Shown here in pieces: positions 22,001 through 32,359 of a stretch of 64,000 bases of DNA. The stretch covers positions 375,184,137-375,248,136 of the forward strand of contig JASDDO010000006.1 of the NCBI GenBank assembly GCA_030015575.1, in the 5' to 3' direction. The translations under genes were made by a program, and so were the position numbers. The DNA comes from Agapanthus africanus. Lineage: Eukaryota; Streptophyta; Magnoliopsida; Asparagales; Amaryllidaceae. The notes beneath the pieces were generated by a model. It saw only the letters and a list, made by a program, of their open reading frames with translations, did not search any database and was not told the DNA's origin. Positions within the stretch are counted from its first letter, which is position 1; every line of letters begins with the position of its first letter.

Positions 22001-23190
22001 ATATCTTCAGTGGCCTTTTCATTCCCTTTATCTTTTTTGTTCGAGGGTCCGAGGTTCTTTTCGGGCAGCGTGCGATTACGTAGCCGGATATTTTCGCAAA
22101 CCTTCGGTTCTTCTTCTTTTCTTGAGGCGGACTCTTTAAAGAGGGGGGCAAGTTCTAGTTCTTCATCAGAATCACTCCCGAATGTGGGCACTTGTGATCT
22201 ACCGGTGTTAACCATGCAACAATCGCCAGCAGTTCTTTTAATCCCTTCGGTCATATTTCTTTGCTCTCGACGAGTTTTACGCTTTTCCCGCTTAAAGTGT
22301 TGTCGATGAGCAACATATCCTTGCCACCATCTATCGAAAGCTTTGCACTCTTGAGTGGGGTGCGAAATCTTTTGATGATATAAGCAATAGGAGGGGTGCG
22401 TTTCCATTTCACCAGTGATGTTTCCTTCAGAGAATGGTAGCTTCATGCCCATTGATATGGCCTTAGCAAACTTTTTCCTCATCTTGAATTGGCTTTTGTC
22501 GGTAGCGGAAGTGTTTAGCTCAAGCGGGATCGTCTCAGCTCTTTCATCAAGTCGCTGGCGCTTGGCCCTTTCCAATATAGCCGTCTCGCGTTCTCGATCA
22601 GCTTTACTTTTCAATCGAGCTTCGTTGAGGAATGCGTCAATTTCCTCATCTGATGGCCCCAGAACTTTTGGTTCAGGATCTGCCCCCAGCTTTTCAGTGC
22701 AAGGAGTCTCCTCCTCGTTTGTGACCGAATGGGAAATCATATGACAGCTCGCCACATGTTCCTCGGATTCATCCGATGAACTTCCTTCCTCATCTTTTTC
22801 TTGAAAAACGTGATTGAGGAATTCTTGGAGCGTAATGGGAGTCCGTGCCTTTTGGTTGTATTCCTCCAGCGCGTCAATTTGTTTTTGCAGGTCCGTGCGC
22901 TTGTCGCCAGGTTTCACGGGCTTCTTAGATTTCTTCTTCTTATTTTTCGAAGATTTTGACGGCTGGCTGCAAGTGCTTGAACCACCACCATCGGTCTTTG
23001 GAGTTGGACGTGGCTTCAGCATCCCTTCAATGACCTGCGGTTCCAACGGATTCTTCCACTTGATCGCTGGACATGTCTGGAGGTCGTTTAGCATGCTCTT
23101 TGTCTTGGTTGGTAATACAACCTCCCAAGGAGCTTCTTCAACGACGGAGCATGTTGCCCCTGGCGTATTCGTCCCTTTAAAGGTGTGGGG
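19039..23190 (-). pseudogene. pol: Element B protease, zinc modules 2-3 and reverse transcriptase
   Basis: Zinc module 2 (CLYHQKISHPTQEC) is near residue 1097. A retropepsin with LIDNGSS as the active site (near 21650) follows, flanked by GYCHDIKIGK and ALLGRPWLH. The DNGSS form is a usual Tat variant of DTGAS. About 500 residues later a third module, CSYHRVIGHPLEDC, lies near residue 1857 behind another YSFPRDKTKK segment. The reverse transcriptase follows (FAWNYSEMPGLDP, VRICVDFQDLN, SGYNQIKMHP) with catalytic YIDD at 19105-19116. The segment ends at TGA 19036, where element C has an Arg codon. Long acidic linkers with repeated PVFGSDTEEE-like motifs separate the domains. Confidence 0.88.
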
Positions 23191-23193
23191 CTA

Positions 23194-25682
23194 CGGGGGA
23201 TTTACCTTCCATTTGTCAGATAACGCGAACTTGCCCTGTCGGTACTGGTTTTCAAGCCAATTCTTGAAAACGTAGCAATCTTCGATCGGATGGCCTAGTA
23301 CTCGATGATAAGGACAGTAGTTGGGTTCGTTGACGTCACTTGGTTGCAACGGACGTTTTGGATCCGGCAGATTTATGAGTCTGTTGCGCAACGCCAGCTC
23401 GAATAACCTCCTCGTTTTATCGCGGGGAAAGGAATAAGGACGTCCCATCCTATCCTCAAGGGGTACGTACGGGCGCATATTATTTTGACGAGTAACCGGC
23501 TTCGAGTCGCTCGGCTGTTGTTGAGCATTAGCGACGGCGATCGCTTTTCCCTTCCCTTTGTCATTTCGGAAGTCCGGCCTTGGAAGAGGGGGTTTATGGC
23601 CCATTTGATCCATTTGTGCTAGTTTGTCAATCAAGGCCTGGAAGGTAGTTGGCTTGAAAAACATCATAAATTGTGAGATGGTTGCTTGTGGATCAAGGCT
23701 TCCCACAAACATACCTACCACGGGAGCTTCTTCAATGCGCTGCTCACACTTTGACCATAAGTTCCGCCATCGTATAGCGTACTGAACCCACGTCTCGCCG
23801 GGTTTTACCCTGGCGTTAATCAGTGCCGTCATCGGGGTACGTTCACCGGCGCTTGCAAAACGCTGAGTAAACAGCAGCTCCATCTCTACGAAGGTTTTAA
23901 TAGAGTCGTTCGGTAGCTCAGAGTACCGCTCGAACGCCGTATCTGATAAACTTCCAACAAACTGGCGAAGCAACAGCTTATCATCACCGCCGGTGTTGCC
24001 GCAGAGTGCCCTGAACTGGGCAACATGCTGATGAGGATTGCCCGTCCCTTTGTAGACATGGAACTTGGGAATTGTGTAACCGGGTGGGTACTTGATTTGA
24101 TCGTACCAACATGGATATGGCCGCCCCGTTTTTACGACGTGACCGGCCACTTCGGTCGCATGATGAACCTGTATTTGCTGGGCGATGTACTCATCCAAAT
24201 CAGCTTTGGAGATTGTATCCTCCTTAGCCATCGACAGAGCTGGTGGAGGATTTGATGTTTCTCCCCTATCGTCTCCAAGGACGATCAGGGGCTCTTCAGC
24301 CGGAGGATCTTGTTGTATCATCATCCCTATCATGTCTTGGAAGAGGAGGCCCATACGCTGTATGTTGGCTGCTTGTTCAGCAGCCTCTTTGTCCTTCTTC
24401 TCCAATATCCGACGAAGGAATTCGGCGTCGGTTTCTTCCTCTTGGCGTTCATCCGAGGCCGTTTCAAGGTTTTCTTTTGCCCCTGTAAGTGCGGCCATAG
24501 CGTTCATCATTTCTTGGAGCTTCTGCTGCTGCTCCTGAGCCTTGGTCACTGACCTCGTGTGCGGTCTATGACCTGTTGATATGCGGCTATCCTCCTTTCC
24601 CGATGCCACATAAACTGTATGAATTATCATGCCCCCTGACTTAGGGCATTTAGGCTCACCACCTTTGACATTTGTCGCCGGCACGAGGGTTTTCTCCGGC
24701 CTTCTTCTTTTGTGGGCCGTTGAAGTTGAAGGGGCCGTTGCAGTGGGCATCTTGGTGATCGTTGTCCTCTGCTGTTTAATAGGACGGTCCTTTTCTTTTT
24801 GCACCTTCATCTTCTTTCGTTGACGGAAGTGATCCGTGTCGATCACGGAGTCTTGAACCCTCCTCCAAACCTTATAAATTCTTGAGGACAGCCGTTGAGG
24901 GGGCTGTTCTTGCTTTGTTTCTGGGACTCTCTCCGCAGGTGGAGGAGATCTCTTCAGTGTAGCGGTTGGAGAATTCTTCCGTACCCTCCTCAGCAGTTCA
25001 AAGCTGTTCCCAGTTGGAATAGCAGCGTTGACTTCCACCACTGGAGCCGGTGGAGTTAGCCCTGAGGGGGAGTTGCCCCCTGCCTTTCTCACTCGTTGCC
25101 AATGGCGATGTCGAGCACGACGAGCCGTTGGGACTGGCTCGGAGATAGAGGTAGCTTCTTTTTGCCCCTTGTCTGAATGAGGCGCCGCCGGTGTTAACCT
25201 CTTAAAGACTGAGGTTGTCTTTTAGGGGGTGATATTTAACCTGTCGAAGACAGATCCTCGGGCAAGGGCAGGAGCAGGAATCGTCAGTCTTGAAAAGACT
25301 GACTCTTTGACAGGGGAAGCCGCCTTGACGACTTCTGGAGCAGCAGTTATTGCTTTCCTTGAGACAGCCAATTTAGAGTTCTGATTTATCCTGGTGAAAA
25401 CAGAGGCTGTCGGTTTGGTAGTGGGCGACCCGTTGACAGGGGTCGTCGTAACAGTAAGCCAGTCGAAGACCGACTTCTTGTTCACTTCCGGTGCAGGTGT
25501 TGGCTCAGAGAAGCTTGTAGGTGGGATCATGGTCCCGAAGAACAGACAGTGGTGGCCTGGGTCACCTGGTCTACTGGCAGAGTGAGGAAGGAAGCCGCTT
25601 GGGGTCCATATACTACACCTCCTGATGAGGTGGAGCGTTTGTTGCAGTGGCACTTCGAGCAGTTGGTGCAATTAGAGGCCAT
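23194..25682 (-). pseudogene. gag: Element B Gag: N-terminal region, capsid, zinc module 1
   Basis: The start MASNCTNC is shared with element C (32360), which supports ATG 25682. An N-terminal part repeats a short SVF(D/K)RL-type motif several times. An acidic/Gln-rich stretch that may be a coiled coil comes before the capsid. The gag capsid domain (about residues 520-695; WYDQIKYP, FHVYKGTGNPHQH, LLRQFVGSL, ALINARVKPGETW) builds the virus-like particle. The first CX2HX4HX4C module, CPYHRVLGHPIEDC, is near residue 790 and follows a basic YSFPRDKTRR segment. It probably binds nucleic acid. Damage: frameshift near 25545, TAA at 25222, and TAG at 23191 just after the segment. Confidence 0.88.
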
Positions 25683-25810
25683 TGAATCTTGAGTTCTGCG
25701 CCAGGCAAAAGACCAAATCTTAGTAACTTGAAATCCGAAGGCAACCATTTAACAAACCGTGATTGGTTCGCGAGGACGACTCACGAAGTGTGGAGTGGAA
25801 AGAGGAAAAG

Positions 25811-25828
25811 GTCCCACCGGGCGTGCCA
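25811..25828 (-). other. Primer binding site of element B
   Basis: The minus strand reads TGGCACGCCCGGTGGGAC five bases after the LTR end. Element C has the same site with one change (32214). The plus-strand complement ends in CCA, as a tRNA 3' end does. I do not assign the tRNA. Confidence 0.75.
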
Positions 25829-26577
25829 AAATCTGTTCCCCTCCGAAAGACGGCGCATAAGACTGCGATGTCCTGACGCTAAGATTCGGGGCAGATGCTA
25901 TTTGGTTTTATCCGTCCACCTCTCCAAAGATGCCAAGTTGATTTATGGCATCGTGTATCGGAGGTTTAGACGGATGCGGCCGATGTAGCAGACTTCGTCA
26001 GATTCCCCGCTTGAGGGGTTTTTGATTGTGGGGACGCTCTTCCCTGCAGGCGCAAGCCCCTGCAGTTAATTACGCTACCGCATCGCGGTAACAACTTTCT
26101 CCTTCTCCAGAATTTCACTTCGTGTCGTATGTGTTTGTTTTGTTTGTGGTTGCCCGTGGATTGTATACGGAGACTGAGTAATGCCGTCGCCCGTAGGACG
26201 TGGATTAGTCCAAATCCGTATTTACTTAGATTTGGGTTTGGTGTTTTTAGTTTAAAGATGCATTAGTCGCGTTGCGGCTAAGATCAACTTAAACGTTCGT
26301 TAAGGATACGATAGTCCTGTTTGAGACTAAGATCAACTTAACGTGATAATTCATTTAATATCTGGCCATCGGGACTCGTCACCTCTCTAACGTCGTTGAA
26401 GGATTACAACGGCAGATGTCAGAGGAGTTCAGAGATGTACCCTTGAACCAAGGTTGATTTGGAGTTTTATAGTCCGTTTGAATGTTTAAGGATACGTTAG
26501 CCGTGTTTAGGGGCTAAGATCAACTTAAACGGGATCGTTTAGATCCGGCAAAAGAGCATTTGGAGGCTCTATTGTTC

Positions 26578-26815
26578 CAGTTTAGGGACGTAGTGGTCCA
26601 TATTCCAGTTTAGGGACGTGATGGTCCATTATTAGTTTAAGGACGTTACGGTCCATCGCCAGTTTAAGGACATAGTGGTCCATATTCCAGTTTAGGGACA
26701 TGGTGGTCCATGTTCCAGTTTAGGGACGTAGTGGTCCGACATTAGTTTAAGGACGTTTCGGTCCAACATTAGTTTAAGGACGTTCCGGTCCACGAGTTTA
26801 AGGACCCCGCAGTCC
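26578..26815. repeat. 27-bp repeat array in element B LTR
   Basis: About nine units of the form AGTTTAGGGACGTAGTGGTC or AGTTTAAGGACGTTACGGTC. Each contains GGAC and GTCC as an inverted pair, so each could form a small stem. The array is in the transcribed R/U5 part. Related units are near 16268-16345 and, reversed, at 31545-31650 in element C. Confidence 0.8.
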
Positions 26816-27816
26816 GTATTGATGTGTGGTCGTCGGGACCCGTCACCTCTCTGACGTCGTTGAAGGATTACAACGATGGGTGTCAGAGGAGTTCAGAGAT
26901 GTACCCTCGAACCGGATATAAATTAATTTAAGAGAACAGCTGTGCTCAGTTAATTTAATTTGAGGACTTACGGCCAAAGTTGGGCTAAGTCCAGTTGAAA
27001 ATGTTCAACACCCTTATTTATTTTTGGTCTATTAGACTTGTGCTAGGGCTTTGCCCACACTTAAATAATGCATTGCATTACTTCTATCTTTTGTTTGGGC
27101 TCTGCCCATAAAAGATGCAGAGCATCAATTTCGCTTGGGCTCTGCCCCCTTTTTATTGCTTTGCAATTTATTTTGGCCTACTAGGCCCCTCTGACTTGGG
27201 CCTGGCCCTTTAGTAAAAGAAATACATTGCATTTGTCAGGCGCTTTGCGCCAATCACTGAGCGCAAGCGCTTGTGGTGAGGACACGTGTCATGCTCTGGT
27301 GAGGCAAGCGCAACAGCGCAGTGCGCTGCGCTAGTGCGCTGCGCTGTTACGCTGCTAACACGTGGCGCGCTCTGGTGAGTTGCGCCAATTACAGAGAGAA
27401 AAGCTCTATTCCAAAAGCACGTAGCGCAAGTTGTTCTGTAGCTGACACGTGGTGCTCTCCTAAGAGTGCAACAGCGCAGTTTGCAAGTGCAAAGCACTAA
27501 GAATTTTTTTTAGATTCCAGAACCAATGGTTCATAAGTGCAAAGCACTATTTGGTTTTTTTGATCTAATTTAGATCAAAGAAAACAAGTGTTTCTTATTT
27601 TTCTTGATCTTAGAGAACCAATGGTTCATAAGTGCAAAGCACTATTTTTGTTTTGTTTTTTATTAAAGATCATTGATCTTGTTCTTAGATCAATGATCTA
27701 TCAGAAGAAATTTTTCTATCTAAAAGGTCTTTTATCTTTCTTCTTGAGATTTCTTCAGAGTTCTTTTCTTTTTTTTTTTAGAAAAATGTTTATGCCTTTG
27801 AATTGAGGCTTGGGGT

Positions 27817-27829
27817 CCTTTTTTATAGT
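27817..27829 (-). promoter_or_regulatory. TATA box of element B LTR
   Basis: The minus strand reads CACTATAAAAAAGGACCCC. Element C has CTATATAAAGGACCC at the matching place (30499-30513). Conservation of TATA plus the following GGACCC supports a real promoter for leftward transcription. Confidence 0.65.
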
Positions 27830-27969
27830 GCCCATAAATTAGTTAAAGAGATCTTTCTCTGAGTGATTTAGGGAATTTTCCCCACCGTTGGATTTTTAAT
27901 CCATGGGCTTCTGTTTTACAGAAGAGAATCTTCTTGTTTTAACAAGAACAGAAAGATTTCATTAAAATC

Positions 27970-28240
27970 TTTATTCTGTTTTGGCGCAAATGCTCCAGCG
28001 CGTGACACGTGTCGCGCAGCGCACAACACAGCGCAACTGCGCTAGCGCATCTGCTCTGACACGTGTCGCGCAGCGCAACTGCGCTAGCGCATGACACGTG
28101 TCGCGCAGCGCAAAGCGCAGCGCCACTGCGCTAGCGCATCTGCGCTGATACGTGTCGCGCAGCGCAGTGCCTGCGCAAATGCGCTAGCGTATCTGCGCTG
28201 ACACGTGTCGCGCAGCGCAGTGGCTGCGCAACTGAAGCGT
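27970..28240. repeat. GC-rich CACGTG repeat block in U3 of element B LTR
   Basis: About five degenerate units built of GCGCTAGCGCATCTGCGCTG and ACACGTGTCGCGCAGCGC. The palindrome ACACGTGT with a G-box core occurs at about 28006, 28060, 28095 and 28202, and a TACGTG variant near 28150. More CACGTG copies are at 27283, 27359 and 27446. The block is upstream of the TATA box, where enhancer-like repeats usually lie. Confidence 0.75.
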
Positions 28241-28398
28241 TGCTTCCTTTAAATAGAGTTTTGCTCTGATTGGGCGCGCCTTCTTGGACGCTGCGCTGAC
28301 GTATCAGCGCCTGACATGTGGCGCGTTGCGCCCGAGATTTGAAGCGTTGCTTCAAAATTTTGAATTTCAACATAGCTTTGCTCTGATTGGGCGAAACA

Positions 28399-29287
28399 GT
28401 TACGTGTTGGAAACGAAGGCCGCTTTCCCCTTACCCTTGTTATTTCGAGAGTCCTTATTTAAGGAGGAATGCCCGTGGCCCATCTGGTCTATTTGGGCCA
28501 GCTTATCGATCAGAGCCTAGAAGGTCGTTGGTTTGAAGAATGTCATGAACTGAGACACAGTCGTTTGCGGATCAAGGGTCCCAATGAACATGCCCATGGT
28601 GGGAGATTCTTCAATGCGCTGTTCGTACTTAGAACATAGGTTCCGCCACCGGATCTCTTATTGGACCCAAGTTTTTCCTGGCCTTACCCTAGCATTGATT
28701 AATGTCGTGATCGGGATGCGCTCGCTTGCGCTGGCGAACCGCTGTGTGAATATCAATTCCATCTCTGTGAATGTCTTTACGGAGTCATTTAGGATCTCCG
28801 CGTACCATTCCAAGGCTGTTTCTAGCAGGCTGCCAACGAACTGGCGAAGCAATAGTTTGTCGTCGCTTCCGGTGTTGCCGCACAGATCTCTGAACTGCGC
28901 GACATGCTGATGAGGGTTGCATGTCCTTTTGTATATATGGAACTTGGGGATCGTATATCTCGGCGGGTACTTGATTTGATCATACCAGGCAGGATACGAT
29001 CACCCAGTTCTGACGATTTGGCCAGCCGCTTCATTTGTTTGATGAGCTCTTATTTGTTGAGCTATAATCATCAAGAGCAGCTTTAGAGATTGTTTCCTCT
29101 TTGGTTGTTGGTAAAGCCGGAAGTGGGTTTGATATTTTCCCTCTATCATCCTCGATAATTATTGGCGGATTCTCGGCTGGGGGTTCTGGTTGGATCATCA
29201 TACCAACCATATCCTGGAACAAGAGAGCCATTTGCTTTATATTAGCAGCCTGCTCAGCAGCTTCCTTGTCCTTTCTATCAAGCACCC
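28399..29287 (-). pseudogene. gag: Gag fragment of a third Tat element (D)
   Basis: Read on the minus strand, pieces align with B and C Gag. From right to left they are the LDRKDKEAAEQAANI coiled region, the PPAE...IIIEDDRG acidic stretch, the FVGSL and FTEMELIFTQRFASA capsid parts, and the start of the post-capsid linker. Frameshifts and stops break it. It ends abruptly at 28398, where element B's LTR starts, and at 29287, where LTR-like sequence starts. The rest of D beyond B must lie left of the window. Confidence 0.85.
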
Positions 29288-29647
29288 TGTCACGCCCCGC
29301 TTCCCGGTGTACGGATAAGGAGACACGACGAGGCACGCGACGTATTTACTTAGAAGTAAACACGTTAAGCGTAAATAAGCAATATAATATAAACATACAC
29401 AAGAATGACATGAGATGTAAATGAACATCAACATTTTATTTATTAAACATTCTTTACAATACAACTGGAAAGTAAATTCAATGCGGAAAGCAATGCCTAA
29501 CTAATGGCATGAACAGAAAGTAAAGGTATATACAAGTGACTAAGGTTCTGGGTCTTCTGCGAACTGCTCCAAGTCTTCTGAGCTGGGTTCGATCTCCAAA
29601 GAGTCGGGTCCTCCTGACAACATTCCAAAAAAAGAATAGAAAAGGAA
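29288..29647 (-). repeat. Truncated LTR remnant of unknown element
   Basis: The stretch opens TGTCACGCCCCG, the reverse complement of a CGGGGCGTGACA-type LTR end as in plant Ty3/gypsy LTRs (compare GGGTCGTGACA at the end of element G's LTRs). It interrupts D's gag. A possible other end is the ACAACA at 29617-29622. Flanking bases show no matching duplication, so I call it a fragment, not a proven solo LTR. It ends where element C's LTR begins. Confidence 0.5.
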
Positions 29648-29710
29648 TGTCTGTTTCCCGCCGCCCCCCAATTAGAGAGAAAGGCTCTGTTAAAAATTTG
29701 AAATTTGAAC

Positions 29711-29895
29711 TAAGGCAACGCCTCACGTGCAAAGAACGGAAGCGCCCACGCCAAGAGGGCCCGCGCCAAGAGTCAAAGATTCTGAGGCGGAGCCTCACGT
29801 GCAAAGCACGATAGCGCTCGTGCCAAGAGCGCCAGCGGCAAGAGTCAAAGACTGTGAGGCAACGCCTCACGTGCAAAGCACGAGAGCGCCAACGC
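29711..29895. repeat. About 71-bp tandem repeat in U3 of element C LTR
   Basis: GCCTCACGTGCAAAG recurs near 29725, 29796 and 29867, within three degenerate units rich in GCGCC and CCAAGAG. Each unit carries a CACGTG core. Confidence 0.7.
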
Positions 29896-29949
29896 CAGAA
29901 CTAAAAGTTCTCCACCATTGGATCAAAGATCAAACGAAGATGATAAATT

Positions 29950-30350
29950 ATCAGAGTGCAGAATTAAATTTTGATTAAGAAAATATTCCTCAAATCTTTT
30001 TAAACAAGAAAGATTGTGCTCTGTAAATCAGAGCACCGTTGGATCAAAGATCCAATGATAATTAAAAAATCACCAAGATACAGAATTAAATTCTGATTGA
30101 GGAAATACTCCTCAAATTTTTCTAAACAAGAAAGATTGTGCTCTGTAAATCAGAGCACCGTTGGATTAAAAATCCAATACTGATTAAAAAATCACCAAGA
30201 TACAGAATTAAATTCTGACTGAGGAAATACTCCTCAGATCTTTCTAAACAAGAAATATTGTGCTCTGTAAATCAGAGCACCGTTGGATCAAAAATCCAAC
30301 GGTGATTAAAAAATCACCAAGATACAGAATGAGTTCTGTATGGGAAAATA
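29950..30350. repeat. 122-bp tandem repeat in U3 of element C LTR
   Basis: GTGCTCTG starts at 30016, 30138 and 30260, exactly 122 bp apart. Each unit contains a perfect hairpin, GTGCTCTG and CAGAGCAC around TAAAT, and a second one from TTGGAT and ATCCAA. The block ends about 150 bp before the TATA box. Confidence 0.85.
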
Positions 30351-30499
30351 TTTTCCCAATCTTGTTAAAAACAAGAAAAATGTCTTCTGTAAAACAGAAG
30401 TTCTTTGATCAAAGATCCAACGGTGGATAAATTTCCCAAATCAATTAGAGATCTCTCAATGAGAGATTTCCTTAACTGATTCAACAAATCAGCCTCCCC

Positions 30500-30506
30500 T
30501 ATATAA
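30500..30506 (+). promoter_or_regulatory. TATA box of element C LTR
   Basis: CCTATATAAAGGACCCAAG matches the B promoter context. Transcription would start near 30530 and run rightward. Confidence 0.65.
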
Positions 30507-32213
30507 AGGACCCAAGACTTCAAGTCTTATAGAGAGAGGAACCTCCCCATAAGTTTCAAATTGAAAGAAGAAGAAGAGAGGAACCCCCCATAAACTTCGA
30601 TCTCAAAGAGAAGAGCTAGCTTTAAAAAGAAGAATTTTCTTCAAGGTAAAAAAGATCAGAACATCTTATCTGCAAGGGTTTAACCCTCATAAAAAGAACG
30701 TAGTTCTTTCCTCGGATCTGAGATCCATGAGACAAGTATCCCATAAATGAGAATTTAATTCTTACGGGGATGAATTTGTTCTTAGGGATCGAACATCCGG
30801 GGAAGAACAAAGAATTGAACTTTGCAGATCATAACATAGAAAGAAAGAAAAAATCTAGCGCCAAGCGCTGCAAAATAAAGAGTACTTAGCACTCGGTGGT
30901 TGGCTCTCAGTGCCAAGCGCCTCACGTGCGCGCTATTTTATAAAAAGCACTTAGCACTCCAAGTCTGGCACCGAGCACTCCACGTGCTCCTCACGAGAGC
31001 ACTAGTTTATAAATGTGCTTAGCACTCAGTGGCTAGCGCCAAGCGCCAAGCTCTCCACGTGCTCCTCACGTGGGCACTGATAAAATAAATAGCGCTCTGT
31101 AAGAAGAGCCTAGTGCCATAAAGAGTGTTCAACAATCATAATAAAAAAAACAAAAACAAAAAAAACAAAAGAAAGTGGGAAAAGCAAAGCAAAGTGTGAG
31201 TGTCAGTATTCACATAAATGTTTAGTATTATGTGCACAGAGAAAAGATTGTGTCCTAGTAACCGTCTAACACTTTATTGAAATAGGAAATGACAGAGACT
31301 CTGTAGGCTGAGCCTAAGTTAGCCAATTTCCTAATCAACCGAGCCCATGTGCTCTTTATTCTTCCAAACTGGTCTTAGTCCTAAACAAGACCACCGATCT
31401 TTTGACGAATATCCATTGGTTCGAGGGTACATCTCTTCATACCTCTGATATATGTCGTCATAATTTTTCAACGTCTTCAGAGAGATGGAGGGCCCCAATA
31501 ACCAATAACTTTTGGTGCATCCCCAAACTGTTAAACCAAAACCCTATAGACTATGATGTCTTTAAACCCTATGGACTATGATGTCCTTAAACTCCATGGA
31601 CTATGATGTCCTTAAACCCAATGGACCGTGATGTCCCTAAACTAAAACGATAGAGCCTGAATGCTCTTTCATTGGATCTAAATAATCCTAAAACCTTGTT
31701 AAGTAGATCTTAGTATAAAATTAGACTAACGTATCCTTAACAAATATTTAAGTTGATCTTAATCTCAAACGAGATTGACGATCCTTAAATCAAACCAAAC
31801 CCAAATCTAAGAAAATACGGATTTGGACTAATCCCCGCCCTACGGGCAACAACATAAATTATTCTTCGTATACAATCCACGGGCAACGAAAAATAAAACA
31901 AACACACACGACACGAAGTGAACATCTGGAGCACGAGAAAGTTGTTACCGCGATGCGGTAACGTAATTAACTGCAGGGGCTTGCGCCTGCAGGGAAGAGT
32001 GTCCCCATAATAAAAAAACCCTCGCAAACGAGAGGGAATCTGACGAAATCTGCTACAACGACCGCATCCATCCAAACCTCCGATACACGGTGCTATAAAT
32101 CAACTTGGTATCTTCGGAGAGGTGGACGGATAAATCCAAATAGCATCTTCCCCTAAAATTCAGGCCAAACGTCCTAAACGTCCCGGTCATGTATTTCGGC
32201 GGTAAACAGATTC

Positions 32214-32232
32214 TGGCACGCCCGGTAGGACC
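32214..32232 (+). other. Primer binding site of element C
   Basis: TGGCACGCCCGGTAGGACC lies five bases after the LTR end and differs from B's site only by G-to-A at one position. Confidence 0.75.
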
Positions 32233-32359
32233 TTCTCCTCTTTCCACTCCACACTTCGTGTGTTGTGTTTCGCGAACAAATCGTGGTCTGCTATGGTTGC
32301 CTGTGGATTCGAGGCACTAAGATTTGGTGTCTTGCTCCCGTGCAGAGAAAAGAAGATCA

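Larger units (their letters stand above)
16432..25682 (-). pseudogene. gag-pol: Element B Gag-Pol polyprotein, one frame with four nonsense codons and one frameshift
   Basis: The coding frame runs from ATG at 25682 to the stop at 16432, about 3080 codons. All long open segments are in one frame apart from the first 45 or so codons, which a 1-base deletion near 25545 puts out of frame; element C has the extra base. Stops are TAA 25222-25224, TAG 23191-23193, TGA 19036-19038 and TAA 17365-17367. At the last three, element C keeps Gln, Arg and Gln, so each fits a single C-to-T change. Order: N-terminal region, Gag capsid, zinc module 1, zinc module 2, protease, zinc module 3, reverse transcriptase, RNase H, archaeal-type RNase H, integrase. 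The segments are described separately. Confidence 0.92.
1..28398 (-). mobile_element. Element B: Tat-lineage Ty3/gypsy retrotransposon, partial (3' end outside window)
   Basis: This minus-strand element contains, from its 5' end, an LTR (25834-28398), a PBS (25811-25828), one long gag-pol frame (25682 to 16432), a repeat-rich 3' region and an antisense gene. The Tat assignment rests on the pol order PR-RT-RNase H-second archaeal-type RNase H-integrase, the very large gag and pre-RT part, and an extra reverse-oriented gene between pol and the 3' LTR. All three are known for Tat elements such as Grande and Retand. Element A (1165-13306) is nested inside. The 3' LTR is not in the window, so left extent and TSD are unverified. 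The 5' LTR end at 28398 abuts a gag fragment of a related element, which it interrupts. Confidence 0.85.
25834..28398 (-). repeat. Element B 5' LTR
   Basis: In element sense it starts TGTTTCGCCC at 28398 and ends GGGGAACA at 25834, 2565 bp. The 3' partner is outside the window, so the limits rest on three points: TG...CA ends, the adjoining PBS, and a length matching element C's LTR (about 2560 bp) with similar ends. It contains a CACGTG-rich U3 repeat block, a TATA box near 27820, a 27-bp repeat array, and a 90-bp block present twice (26359-26450 and 26826-26920). Confidence 0.8.
29648..32208 (+). repeat. Element C 5' LTR
   Basis: It starts near TGTCTGTTTCCC (29648; 29652 is also possible) and ends GGTAAACA at 32208, about 2560 bp. 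Its order of features parallels B's LTR: CACGTG-bearing U3 repeats, TATA, GC-rich blocks and the GGAC/GTCC repeat array near 31545-31650. The end just before the PBS is firm. The start is inferred by alignment with B. Confidence 0.72.

Noticed and set aside
21962-22309. Ser/Phe-rich ORFs on the plus strand opposite B pol
   Set aside because: Shadows of the acidic linkers in the real minus-strand frame, with no homology or splice signals.
29288-29622. Solo LTR with TG...CA ends
   Set aside because: Flanking bases CACCC and TTCCA do not match, so a complete solo LTR is not supported.
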